A stretch of 64,000 bases of DNA from Dirofilaria immitis (Eukaryota > Nematoda > Chromadorea > Rhabditida > Onchocercidae): the NCBI GenBank assembly GCA_024305405.1, contig JAKNDB010000107.1, forward strand, positions 558,001 through 622,000, read 5' to 3'. The stretch's first letter is position 1. Each line of letters starts with the position of its first letter. A program made the translations under genes and the position numbers. The notes under the pieces are model-generated. The model saw only the letters and a program-made list of their open reading frames with translations, had not been told where the DNA came from and did no database searches. Below, piece by piece: positions 35,301 through 47,729 of this stretch.

Positions 35301-37729
35301 CTATAGTTCGTCTTTATTCTCTGTAAAATATTTCTGAGCAAAAAAGGATGAAGATCTAGGAACGCTCGATGCATATTTCCTCTGTCGATATACAAATGCA
35401 CTCAAAGTAGATACACAATTGCCAATGAAGTGATCTGCTATTGAAAGAATTGCCAAATTTATATGCAAATTCTCGGGATAACGACGCTTTACAATAATCT
35501 GAAAGAGTTGCCAGTTTTTTTGTGGTAAATCATACTATTACGATGGGTACTTCCTATGCTGATATATATATTAATGTATTCAACGAGATATACAGTTGCT
35601 AATAAAATTATCCATTATTGAATAATATCAAACCAAAAGTCTAGAAACAACACTTTAAGATTTCTTCAACTTGCTGCAGTTAGGATATTGCAACTTTTAA
35701 CTGAATTGTCATCAAACCAATATAATATTAACAAAAAAGTCTTATGCAATCATATTTTTTTAGAAAAACATATTGACCTGTAAAGGAGCCAGTTCTTGTC
35801 CCAATTCATCGATATAGTGATTTCGATCACTTGATACAAACACTGATCGTACTTTCAAAGCTAATGCCTTCTTCGTAACCTTAAATTTATTAACTTCCAG
35901 AAAACACATTCAGGAAATAAAAAGTGCAAACAACTGACATCTTAGGATAATTATAAGAAATAGAGAATAATGAAATTTTGCATAAAATTTAAAGTGTCAC
36001 TTTATTTTCGAGTTAAAATCACCAAAAATAGTCAAAATTTCACATCTCTAATAATTGTTTCCAATGAAGGAAGACACATTTCGGCAGTTAATTTACTGTT
36101 CTCACCAGTACAAATTGCTGAACCAAATAAATTCTCAGTTCCATTGTTGTGTATTATTCGACAAACATTCTCCTGCAAAATAAGTAAACAAAATTTATGG
36201 TAAAAAAATGAAATCTTACAAATTAATATTAATGAAACTAGATTTGCACGCTTCTTTTTGTATTTATTTAATTTAAGATAAATTCTCCTTAAATTTGATG
36301 GGATTCTGCGTTATCTCTTGAATCAAATATAAAATATGATACTGAAATCTAGTACTGTAAAATTACCCAGTCAATATCATTTCGCAAATGAATACCAATA
36401 AATGGTCTTCCAAGTGATTTTGCAACATATTTATTAGCCTCTGATATAATTGCTTCTGACCAATGAAGATATCTCTGCAAATGATGATGATCCGTCTGTG
36501 CTGGAAATGCTGCCGGTGCGGAAATGAACGACAAAACTGGATATCGATCAACAGGAAATCTGTAAAAATGGAAATTTTAATAAGAATAACATATGACTGC
36601 TGCAATAAATATTTAGACAGTCCTACATAAAAAATACTACTTCTTTTGTTCAAGTAATGATGCATCATTCCTTAATTTTATTTTCAGTCTTATATCTCAT
36701 TTGTAAGTTTCGATGTACTTTAATTTTAATCGTTGCTGAATTACAATAAATTTTAAAACAAAATTTTATATCGCCAACATTGATATCTCTCTTCTTTACA
36801 TTATAATTTTTTAAACATTAAACAGATTAAGCTTATGAATATTTCATAAATAATGCTTACTTCTCGTTCCATCTTTTTCGAACGCTCGCTGAGCTAATGA
36901 AATGAGCATCAGGAAAATCTGAAGCATAATAAACATCGCCAATAAAATTTATATTCGAATAATCCCAAAACGGACCAAATGGATTGCCTTCTTTAGCATG
37001 ACAACCGAATGATTTCTTTGTATTATAAATACTTTTACGCGGCAACCAGCAAAATGCTGAAATTTTGCAATTTTTAATCAGTAAAAGATATAGAATGTCA
37101 AATTTTTAACAAATTCGGTGATAACTTTTAAGACATGGCGCAGCTGTACTCCAAAGTAACAAATGGGCATTTTAAAAGATTAGACGTTTAGAATAATAAA
37201 AAAATATAATCAGATGCTTACCCTTCCTTTTGTCCAGTGGCCAAATATTCGGCGCGATTTCCGTAATAAAATCACGCATAACAATTACTTTATGAAAGCT
37301 ACGTAACGGTTCAACCAAAAATACTTGTCAAAATCAACCATGACCTAAATGAAAATTTTTTGGATCAATTTTCAGAAGCAAAATATAAAATCATGCCTGA
37401 GATCATAGTTGCATTTGATTGCTGATATTTTGAAAGTAAAAGCCACAGATATTTTGAAACCAATGTAATAATAAAGCGCTTCAACTAACAGTAAAAGTAA
37501 TTTCGAAACTTACGGCCTGCTTTTTTTCGGGATGATATTCAACGAACGGAGGCAAAACTAAAGTTCTATTAAGAGCTTTCACAAATGCTAACATGCCCAG
37601 AAAATGCTCCATTTGATTACCAAATCTACCCATACACGGGCAGTATACTACATAGCCGGTTTCAGAAGTGAAATCACCAATCCATAACAGAGTGATCAAA
37701 TAAAACAATGAGAAAAGTGATACATACAT
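35301..37729 (-). CDS. POFUT1: GDP-fucose protein O-fucosyltransferase 1
   Basis: Seven exons: 37729-37514, 37344-37222, 37056-36861, 36559-36367, 36172-36044, 35879-35778, 35498-35301. The enzyme adds O-fucose to EGF repeats (for example Notch) in the endoplasmic reticulum. Visible: signal peptide [20 protein letters not shown], then [45 protein letters not shown], the GDP-fucose-binding [29 protein letters not shown] and [17 protein letters not shown]. It ends NKDEL, an ER-retrieval signal (human ends RDEF). About 390 residues, the usual length. Start chosen because TTTTTCTTAG lies just upstream of this ATG (spliced-leader acceptor) and it gives a clean signal peptide. One base is missing at A5 37317-37321 (plus strand), between VDFDKYF and [10 protein letters not shown]. 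Intron 6 contains a decayed copy of the last exon. Confidence 0.93.
35541..35665 (-). pseudogene. Decayed duplicate of the terminal POFUT1 exon
   Basis: Inside the last intron (35499-35777), the minus strand reads, with stops (*), [20 protein letters not shown] then [15 protein letters not shown]. This aligns with the true exon: [31 protein letters not shown]. At least three in-frame stops show it is not coding. DNA identity is also visible (ATTAGCAACTGTATATCT against ATTGGCAATTGTGTATCT). Confidence 0.75.
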
Positions 37730-38329
37730 TTTAATCTCATCTAAGAAAAATCCTAAATAAGTAAAAATAGCTCGATTTCGCTGGAAATATAACAACCACG
37801 AATATTTCGAATAAAAAATTAGAGCTTGTAGCACCACTATTCGACATGCAAAAAGACAAGTTCCCGAACAATGTTTATAATGCTAGACCCTGTCCTCTTT
37901 CCTCATAATTAAAACTTCAAAAAATTTAATGGTGATTCTTAACAAAGCTATTATGTACAACTACTGATGGCTTTCCTAAATTTTATGAAAAAGTAAATGA
38001 AATACGAATAAAAATCTTTATTAGAAATAAGTTATTGATATGTTAACATCAAGCTGACGAAAAACAAAACTGCTAAATCGAATTAAAGTTTGCAGTTCAG
38101 ATTATGCACTACAAAATATCATTTACGCCAAAATTGTCATATTCATTGAGCAAAAAAATTCTTCTTGCGATCACGATTACTAAGTAACACAAGCTGATTT
38201 TCTCTTAACAACTAATTTCTGCCTTCCAATTTTTTTTACAAATTTATTAACTTCTTTGTGGATGTCGTTCGATAAGTTAAGAAAAAGAAAGCAGAACTCA
38301 AAAATACAAAATGATAAACAAAGAACAAC

Positions 38330-39281
38330 CTATAACAGCACGAACAAAAGAACAATAAAGAATAATAATATGGACAGAATAAAAATCGCCATCCACTGCC
38401 TCTTATCTGAAATTTTCAGAAATAAAGAGAATTAATTCAAACTACGCAGTTTCATGAATGATACATTTCATAATCTTTGGAGTGAGGAAAAAACAAAATT
38501 AAACATGCATATGAAAGTCAATATTCAAAGAATTTGCATTAAAAATCATTAAACACACCATCATTCATGTTTGTCACTCTAGCAACTTTTTTATCATTTC
38601 ATCCAGCTTTAATCCCGCTCGTTCCATGTCCGTACTCAAATCATCCAGCATTCTAAAGAATAAAATTGGAAATTAGAAGTCGAGGAGCATTAATTACTAA
38701 TATTACGAGGAATCAAAAATCAAGGTCAAAAAAGTGTAAAGTCAAAATTTTTGATCGTTACTACTGTATAACAAAAATGTACTAAATCTCATCATTGTAT
38801 TTCTAACTTAGTAAATTCTTGCATGAGAGATCAAAATTGAAGCGTTTTATTGTCTTCTTTATTGAGATAATAAAGGAAAATAAGCATTCACAATCGGAAA
38901 GAAAAGTATTTACATTGATTGCTCTTCAAGTTCCGTCCCAATTTGACTACTCATGTTTTTCAACATTTGCACAGAATTGCCTACTTTTTCCAGGTCTTTA
39001 TCTTGATCTGTTAATATTATCTGAAAATAATATAGAAAGATATTATAATAATTCACTGTTAGAACAGAAATGGATCTGATCTTAAGAAAGAATGTACGAA
39101 TGACAAAAATAATGATTGTTAATTGAAATTTCGTTTTTAATTTGAGAAAAAAGTTTTGGTATTTTATAAAAGGTTGAACAAACTTGTTGTTTTTGTAAGG
39201 TGTCAGCGAAAACTCAGTTGAAGACGAAGGCAAGTTGTTCAGCAGTGTATATCGATAATTGCTATCAGCTAATGAAGTCAT
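38330..39281 (-). CDS. Syntaxin-6-type Qc-SNARE (C-terminal part)
   Basis: Exons 39281-39180, 39020-38914, 38652-38559, 38406-38330. Syntaxin-6 acts in endosome to trans-Golgi membrane fusion. The SNARE helix reads LEKVGNSVQMLKNMSSQIG, TELEEQS with the central glutamine, IMLDDLSTDMERAGLKLDEM, VARVTNMNDDKRQW, followed by the tail anchor MAIFILSILLFFIVLLFVLL and the stop. Human: LELVSGSIGVLKNMSQRIG, GELEEQAVMLEDF, DRRQW. T6 (plus strand) at 38587-38592 lacks one base; adding it restores KKVARV and the phase. The upstream exon (MTSLADSNYRYTLLNNL) matches the syntaxin linker. The N-terminal helical domain is not found; further exons probably lie upstream, so 39281 is unlikely to be the true start. 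About 600 bases upstream of POFUT1 on the same strand. Confidence 0.85.
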
Positions 39282-40802
39282 CTTCAAAAAGAGTATATCA
39301 GAATTATTTACCGACTATTGGATAACAATTTTCTCACAATGAAAATTCCGTAATACCCAGAAATACCAATTAGGATTTCGTTCTGCTCAGAGAATGGTTA
39401 AAAAGCTTTTTTTTTTACAAATATTATAATTCCCAATAAATACAAAATTATTCTATTAGATTTCCAAAACATTCAAAAATTTGAATTCAACCTAGGATTC
39501 ATACAAGGAATGAAATAAAAAATAGGCTAGAAAAGAGCAAAATTCCTTCAAGTTTTAAGAGTTTCCAAGAAACTAGTAATTATTAGCGACTGCCTTAACA
39601 GGGAGAACGATGCAACACTTTTCAACAAAGTCAAGATGTTGTAATTTTTCACTGATAGAATTTTTTACTACAAAAATTATTACCCATTATATCTGTACTT
39701 AGCGCGATCATTCGAAGAATGTACTACCTAATTTCATTATCGTAAACTGACCTTGAATTTCAATTAACAACGCTAATTTCTCTACTAAAAATATTTGAAG
39801 AGAATTCCGATTCAATGTTATTGGACAAAAACTATTAACTTGGTACTAATAACAATAATGCTTAGAGAATCTTTATTAGCATTTTCAGCAAGCTTTATGC
39901 AAACTCACTTTAATAATATTCTATCGTTCTTTGACGACCAAATATAAAGAATGTATGAAAGTATGATCGATGAAAGTTTCTATTTGCATAAAAAGAAACT
40001 CTTAATTGGCTCCTTAAATTTTACATGACTTTGCCCATACAATGCAGGCGATCAATATAGAATAATCCTAGCATTTTCGGGTGATTTCGTTTTGACAAAG
40101 ATACCACTCACTTCAATATTCATGCTTAAATCACAAAAATGCCTAATAGTTTGCTAAATAACAAAGTCAGCTCCTCAAGCAGCGAAAAAAAAGAAAGCAA
40201 AAAAAAGCAAAACGGAAACTATTAATTATTTACGAGCAAAACTTCATAAAATTCTTCACATATCCTTAAAGAATATAATAAAATCTTCATTAACAAATTT
40301 ACCACTGAAAAATATCGAACAACAAACTAAAAACCAATTCGACATAGTGTTACACATAACAAATTTTACTATTTTTACAACAAAGATCTGGACAAACATG
40401 ATATGATTAAATGACGTAGAACATAGAGCAGAATACATCAGAATCCCATGTTAATAACATTCGATGTTAATGAAGTGACAGTACCCCTGACCCCTGAAAA
40501 AATAACTTCGACAATAGCGATTCTAAACGATAAACCTTAATGAGGGTTCTATGACCGATATGCAATAAATTAATCTCGACAGCTTGTCCTTGTCGTTAAT
40601 GTCAACGAAATGGACGAAAACTTCTTTTCGTTGATCATAATCAGAATATTATTTCACTTAGACACTTTAACCAAAACTCTGGTCAAGCATAAAGTTATGC
40701 TTTCTCATTTGCTAAATAATAATTTTCTATCTCGAGAGCAATTTTTATCTCGAAGAAAATTTGCTTCTTATCTGTAATACTAGTATATATGGTACAAAAT
40801 TT
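39282..40802. other. Upstream region of the syntaxin gene
   Basis: Should contain the N-terminal syntaxin-6 domain exons on the minus strand, but I could not find them. A possible tiny first exon (MNIE followed by GTGAGT) lies on the minus strand near 40110-40125; this is only a guess. Confidence 0.25.
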
Positions 40803-41081
40803 TTACTCCGTAAAAATATTCGCTTCCACAACAAAGACGAATTTACTTACAGAAATTTTGCTTTCACTTCTTCCTCTCGAAGAATTCATTAATGATGGCC
40901 AAATCAGTTTGGCTACTTCGAATACTTGAAAATTATTAATGGCGAATTGAATTAGCAACTTTAATCTCGTCGCTTCATATATATCTAGGCCATTAGCGAT
41001 GTGAATTTTTGAAAGGAATAGACGAATGTTTGCAAATGGTACATCTTTTAGCCACACATTACTATGGTAACATGATGCCAA
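40803..41081 (-). CDS. Possible exon of unknown protein
   Basis: An open frame from about 41080 to 40853 on the minus strand, with a potential acceptor (GTTTAAG) and a good donor (TCT|GTAAGT), encodes LKDVPFANIRLFLSKIHIA, ATRLKLLIQFAINNFQVFE and SLMNSSRGRSESKIS. Codon use looks protein-like. I do not recognise it and cannot connect it to a neighbour; it lies 0.6 kb from the divergent IFT81 start and 1.5 kb upstream of the syntaxin exons. Confidence 0.3.
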   Translation of the reverse strand: MASCYHSNVWLKDVPFANIRLFLSKIHIANGLDIYEATRLKLLIQFAINNFQVFEVAKLIWPSLMNSSRGRSESKISVSKFVFVVEANIFTE

Positions 41082-41675
41082 AGCCTTAAACTGAATAATG
41101 GCTTTAGGCTGAATAATAATTCTATTCTTCTCATCTCACTCCTTCCCAACATACTTTCTTTTTTGTGGATATATAAGATTTAGAAAATTTCAAGAAATTC
41201 TTGCCTGATTTTTGACGCCTGAAAAGGTCACGTAGTGGTATACGTACGAATGGAACAGTAGAAGATTTTTAAATGTTATATATGATCGTAATTGATACGC
41301 CCTATAATTGATGACCTTTCTTGGCTTTCAATCATAAATGTTCGATGTTAATGTTGATCTTAACAAATAATCATAACGAAAATAAGAATTGTATATAAAC
41401 AAATCATAATTCTATGCTGAAATTAGGCCTTATTTTTTAATTTTCCTCATTTTTGTTATCGTTTTTTCTGATATTGCAAAAAAAGCTTTTGCAAAATATT
41501 GTGATAAGTTTGAAATGTTTATATGATAAGATAACTTTCGAAGATAAGTAATGTTAGAATGTTCGAAATGTTATTATCTTCTCAAACAGTTAATTGATTC
41601 GTATAATTAAATTTTTTCATAAATTTTCAAATTTTCTAAATATTGATTCCTAATAACAAATTTTTCTCAATTTAG

Positions 41676-44600
41676 ATGTCAACAGAATTGCAAACGATCG
41701 TAGATGGTTTAAATGATGAACCATTTAAAATGAATTTAAATTTGATTAGTTTCCATACGATATCCAATGAGCAATTGTTGCAAATTCTAAGTGATGTATT
41801 GCTTTGGATCGAAGGATCAGATACGATGGATATTCGTGAAGAAGGAGCTGATGAGACCGCATTTCGTATATTCAATTCGCTTCGTATTCTTAAATATCGT
41901 CCACCAACAGATATTGAAAAATTGTAAGATAATAATTAATGTTAGATTCATAATTTTCATAAATTTATCAAATATTCTGTCATAGGAATTAGTTAATGAA
42001 ATAATTGAGGTTTACTGAAATTGAAGCTATTTTATTGATAATAATATGGCCATCTGAAAATACTTTTTATGAAGTATTTTTGTAAAATATTTGTCAAAAA
42101 ATTAAACTTTCAAAAGTTTCAAATTTATATTATCATAAATCATTGATATTATATTGAAAAAAAAAAACTTATACATTTCATCAATAAACAAGATTTGTAA
42201 AAAAAAAAAATAATAAAATTTTCGACTGTTTTTTTAAGTAATTATAAATTTCAAATTACTGAATGTTAAGAATAAACATTCTAGGAATAATTATTCGGAA
42301 CAAAACTTTGATAATCACAGTTTTACATAAACAAAATGATAAATGGACTGATCATTATCATTCTTGTTTTTTTAATAGACAACAATGGAGATGCAATATT
42401 GTTGAAGGAGAAAAAACGGCGATTTATCCGATACTTGAATGGATTTTTAAAAATGTTGATGTTTTAAAAGAGCGATCATATTTGGCCAAATATCTCACTA
42501 AGATTGATATACCAGGTTTTAATCAATGTTGTTTTTTATAAGCAATTTTTATGGCTAAGCTAAATTTCTATTCACTATCATGATAACTAAAAAAATCAAC
42601 TTGACATAATGCGTAGTTAAACGTTAAAAAAGAAAAAATATTTCAGAGGTGCAGATCGAAAGTTTGTTAAAATAAAATTTATTAAAAATTATGCAAGTTT
42701 AATTTTACGATCAAATTTAGATTTAATAACGATGACGTAAATTCGACTTATCACTAATATATCACAATGTACTTTTTTTTTTTTTAGTATGTAAATAAGT
42801 GTTTATCATTTAGGTGCATTTCAAGATCCGGAACTAATGGAATTATCGAATCAAATTTCATCATTGATGAATGAATTCAAAGTAAGCATTTTATATAATT
42901 TAGGTAATTAAGTTGGAATGTTTCCTTAAGTCTTCAAGCAATTGATCCGTTATCTGAAAAATTTGAATTTTGCAAAGAAATTTTCAGAAATGGAAATTAT
43001 TCCATCAAAATGAAAAAGTTGAAGGAATTACCATGGATGAATATGCATATATTATGAAGTACATAATAGTTAATGAATAGCATCTGTATCTTTTAGGATG
43101 TACATTCACAAGTTGTAGAAGCTCGTAAAGATTCGATGATGATGGAAAATATACGAGCTGATCTAAACGCTATGATTATTGAGAAAGAGCAGTTGAATAA
43201 GCGAATTGATAAAATTGAGCGTAAACTTCGTGATATAGCAAATATTGAACATTTGCTACAGATAGCTGAAAAATGTCGATTGGAGAATGAACGATTAGAA
43301 AAAATTGGCCATCTTAAGTTAGAGCAAAAGAATCTGGTACGATAAATTGTCGTAATTTTTTTTTTCAATTATTAAAATTCTGAATTTATAAAGAGATTAA
43401 TTGCGAAAGAAATTCCCAGTTATTCTTATATTTCGTAAAATGTGTTGATGGAATCTAAGAATAGCTCAATTTCTAATTTATCACAAATAATTAATTACTT
43501 CCAAGAATTTTATTCATATAGTATCATATTATGAATATATACAATAAGTATTAATTCAGTGATAGATAGAATTAATTTAAATGAATAAAAAAAGTTATGA
43601 ATATATTTATTGTTAAATTTTGATAATAAATATTTATATCAAAACATGCAATAACATCTATAAAGAATAAATGTATAAAGAAGGTATGATGTAAATTAAT
43701 TTCAACATTTTAATTTATAATTTATCGTGATAAGACTTATCTGTTGTTTCAATCAAATCATAAAAGCATTACATAAATTTCTATCAAATAAAATGATAAG
43801 TAATAAAGAAACTGATAACATATTCAAAATGCTAAATTTTGAAATAAAATTACATTTTGTTAAATTTATTAATAATCACGAAATATGATAATCAATTACG
43901 AAATATGATAATAATAAAAATAATTATCAAATAGTCATTCATTTATGTAAACAAATTTTTGGTTTATCATAAAGCAAAATTTGTTAAAGAAAATCATATA
44001 AAATTTTCCATCGAATAAAATATTTATTATAAAATGAAGATGGTGTATAAAAAAATTTACATTTTATCACTTCAATTCTTCTTATCAAAAATTTAGAAGC
44101 GGGAGCAAAAGATGAATCCAATGCTCTGATCCTGCTTATCTATTATCATTTTTATCCTAAGGATTCAGTTTGTGCTAACTTGAACGATTACAATTATAAT
44201 AATATGTCAAAACGAAAACGAAATAATTTATAAGTATTTCTCTAAAAAATAAAAATTGAGGAATCTAAAAAATTCGTTATAAATTTTGCTATATGCTATT
44301 CTGAAAAAAATTTTTGAAAACTTTGTAAAAGTTAACAATTGTCTTTTAAAATATTATTATGTATAATATATTGATTTTATTCATAATGTTAATTAATGAT
44401 AAAAATATAATTTGATAGTAATTATATTGATTCCTTGAAAATAATAGAAGTAATGAAAGAGTTCAAGTAATCATATTTAATCTTCAGATTTCATTTAATG
44501 ATCAGAAGCTACAACGTTTAAATGTTGCACTTGAAGAAGTGAAAATGGCAGGTGAAAACATCGATCCAACAGAACGAATGAAAGCTTTGAAGGTTAATTA

Positions 44601-47600
44601 CTTTTCGTTACAAAATTTAACCTGATCATAAAGATGCGAGAATGTTATATTGATCATTTAGCATGCAAATCATACACATATAAAATTGTTTATAACTTTA
44701 TTCTGAGTAAATTTATATTTAAAAAAAAAAAAAAAACTTTGCAAGCAATGATTAATTAATACTAAACTATGACATCTTTACCTGGCTAGGAGATGATTGA
44801 TATAATAAATCTTTTTCAAATTAATTTGCATAACAAAAATTTGAGATTATTATATTGATTAGGAATGTAGTTAGCATTATGCTTATTTTTAATTGCATAT
44901 AATCAGTTTACTAATAATCATTCCAAGTGATAATAATATCTTATAGCTATGTGAATATAATCATAATATTATATTTTAAAATTATAGGAAGAAATGGAAA
45001 CGAATCGCTATATGGTTCATGAAAAATTACCGAAAGAAATTGAAATAAAACGAGCAATAGTTGATGATTTGAGTAAAGTTGTTGATATTGCTGCAATTGA
45101 TAAAAATGATATCGTCAAATTGCAACAGAAAGTATAGAATTCATTTTTCTTTGCTAAACTATGAAATATTTATTCTAATTATTGTATTATTTAGATCGAG
45201 AAAATGAATCAAGAAATTATGGATCTTGTAAATGAGCGTGATCGTAAAGATGAGAATACGGATAAATTATCAATTTATCGACATCAAGCATCGGCTATTT
45301 GTAAAAGAAAGCAAAAGTGGTTGAAAAATTACAAGAAGCACGGTATTTGATTTAAGTTTTTTAAAAAAAAAGAAACTTATCAAATCAGCAAAGAAAATAG
45401 GTCAAATTAATAAAGAATACTAATCTTTCCTAATTTGTTTACTTCTATTCTATTCTATTTTTTTTTCGATAAGTGAATAAATGTAAATTTATTCAATTAA
45501 TGATATTTTAAAGTTTGCTCTCGATAATTCGGAAAGCTTAGTTATAAGTCATTATCATCAAGTAATAGTTTTCAGTGTTCTTCATATTTTTATTTATCTT
45601 AACGTTTCGCCTTGTTTATTATTGAATCATGGAGAAATTTTCAAAATTTTAAAATTGTACGAATAGTTTTTTACAGTCTCGAATTGCAAAATATCACTAA
45701 TACGGTGGAAATGAAAAGGAATAATTTACGAGAAAAAGGTGGCACAGATTTTATAATTACAACTACGCAGGTTTATTTTTCATTTGAAACTTTCAAAGAA
45801 TAAAATAAATAGTGAAATAGATCAAATGATGATATTTATAAATTCTTAAATTATATATTAATGGAAAAAGTTCATTTTAAACATTGCAAAACTTTGACCA
45901 TTGAAGTTACATTAAATGTTTCTGCCAAAGATACGTCTATTCTAAAGGAATGAAAGCACTTTTATTAACTTATATGAAACATTAAATTTCATATTGGATT
46001 CACTTTTTAACCGATTATTTTTCGAAGACAGATTTTTTATATTTTAATATTTATAGTTTAAAAATTATGTAAGCAAACTACGCACTAAAACATCAGACTA
46101 CAAGCGAAAGCATGCAGAAATAGGTGACCTGAAAAATGAGTATGCCGTATTATCGCGTACTGCCGATATTCTTACAAATCAATGGAATGTTCTTATGCAA
46201 AAAATAGTTAGTTATTAATTTCTAATTATATTTAATAAAAAGATATTTGCGTTTTTTCACGCCAATATTTATAGAAAGATATGATCGATAATCGAAATTT
46301 TTACTGATTAACGCTCACTGATTAATGTTTACTGATTAATGCTTACTGATTAATGCTTTTGATCAAATTTTTTTCTCATCTTCTTTTATTACTTTTTTTT
46401 TTAAATTATACTTTTTATTTTCAGAAAGAAAATGGAGGAAAAATTATTGAAATACATAAAATAAGCGATGAAGAAAATTTTGAAATTGCAAAACCAGAAA
46501 CAGATGATATGGAAAGTTTGCGTGATATGATCAATCAATCAAATCAACAAATCGATTTGAAGAGAATAACAACTGATGCATTAAAACAATCAAATACTGA
46601 ATTAAATAAGAAGCTTACCGTAATATTTAAATATTAAATTAAATAAGAAGCTTACAATAATACTCAAATATTGAATGAAATAAGTGAGCTTACTGTAATA
46701 ATGCTTTGTCTTTTTTTTTCTTTTTTGACCTATACCGCAGTGTTGGTAGATAGTTTAACATTCAATAACTGTTAACTTTATGATAAGAAGTATTCGTGTT
46801 TAAGATTATTTCCCCTATGGCATAAGCAACAATTTATAATAGAAATCAATATCACTTAATTTAGCAAGATAAGATTTTAAAATAAAAATACAATAGGCAG
46901 ATCGTATTCGTATCTTTTAATGTGATATGATATATCAGGCTGTATCATGCTTAGAAATAATACTTCTTTTTTTTGAATTTTTAAATAATTACCAAATCTT
47001 CCAAATCATTTACATAATATATAATTTATTAAGGATGCTACGGAACTTTTCAATGAAAAAAAAACAAAATTATGAAATTGCTGAAACAAATTTTGAAGGT
47101 ACATTTTGGAAACTGAAAAGGTATTTATTTTCTTGACACTTTTCGCATTTTTTCAACGGCTTTTAAAACCGCCTTATTTCTACTCATTAGCTAGCTATCA
47201 TCGAATTTAATTGCCGTGCCGTTATAGCTGAATTAAATATCTAAAAATTAAAAGCAAATTATCTTTTGTGACTTTTTCTTTTTTTTTTTTTAGAATGTTA
47301 GAAATATGGAAGATGAAATGATTATGAAAAAGCGAAAGATTTTTCGTGCTGAAATCGAAATAAATATGATGAAAATTATTTCGGAGAAATTACAACAAGA
47401 TGGATTAAGATTGATTAATCAAATTGAGGTAGTATTTTTACATTATAAGCAAAATGATTTATTGTATAGTTTGTATATTCGTTAAAGAATTGTAAAAATT
47501 TTAAAAAAGTGATGAATGTTTCTACTTCGAATTATACAAATATATTTATTATTTTATAGAAGGAAATTAATCGTGCTAACAAAGAAGTGAAATTTTGCAA

Positions 47601-47729
47601 CATTCAAATCAAGGAAATGGATTATCAACAGACGAAGCGATTGCCCAGGTAGCAATGTGGCGATCATTAATGAAAATTTTTCAACTCAAATTAGAAATAG
47701 CAAATAAACGAGAAAAGGATGGAATATAA
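41676..47729 (+). CDS. IFT81: Intraflagellar transport protein 81
   Basis: Exons: 41676-41923, 42379-42515, 42814-42881, 43097-43336, 44488-44592, 44988-45131, 45195-45342, 45677-45770, 46057-46206, 46425-46619, 47034-47120, 47302-47428, 47560-47729. IFT81 is an IFT-B core subunit; with IFT74 it carries tubulin into cilia. The N-terminal calponin-homology-like domain is clear (IVDGLNDEPFKMNLNLISFH, LLQILSDVLLWI, DIREEG, LRILKYRP, IYPILEWIF, LAKYLTKIDIP), then coiled coil: IEKMNQEIMDLV, KLSIYRHQAS, FKNYVSKLRTKTSDYKRKH, and a C-terminal QVAMWRSLMK matching human QAKMWRDLEQ. The ATG directly follows TTTCTCAATTTAG, an SL-type acceptor. Probable homopolymer errors: A4 45313-45316, A9 47056-47064, T4 47593-47596. 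A few residues at exon 12's start depend on which AG is used (47293 or 47301). Confidence 0.93.
46303..46358 (+). repeat. 14-15-base tandem repeat in an IFT81 intron
   Basis: ACTGATTAATGCTT-type unit repeated four times (with ACGCTC and ATGTTT variants), ending about 65 bases before exon 46425. Confidence 0.85.
46602..46705 (+). repeat. Tandem copies of an exon end and splice donor
   Basis: The last bases of the IFT81 exon and its donor (AAATAAGAAGCTTACCGTAA, ending exon at 46619) are repeated twice more downstream with changes: AAATAAGAAGCTTACAATAA near 46640 and AAATAAGTGAGCTTACTGTA near 46679. Unit about 36 bases. Only the first copy continues a conserved frame. Confidence 0.75.

Noticed and set aside
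42988..43080. Extra IFT81 exon (KWKLFHQNEKVEGITMDEYA)
   Set aside because: Joining 42881 directly to 43097 gives exactly the spacing of human IFT81 in this region and matching phases; the extra piece has no counterpart.
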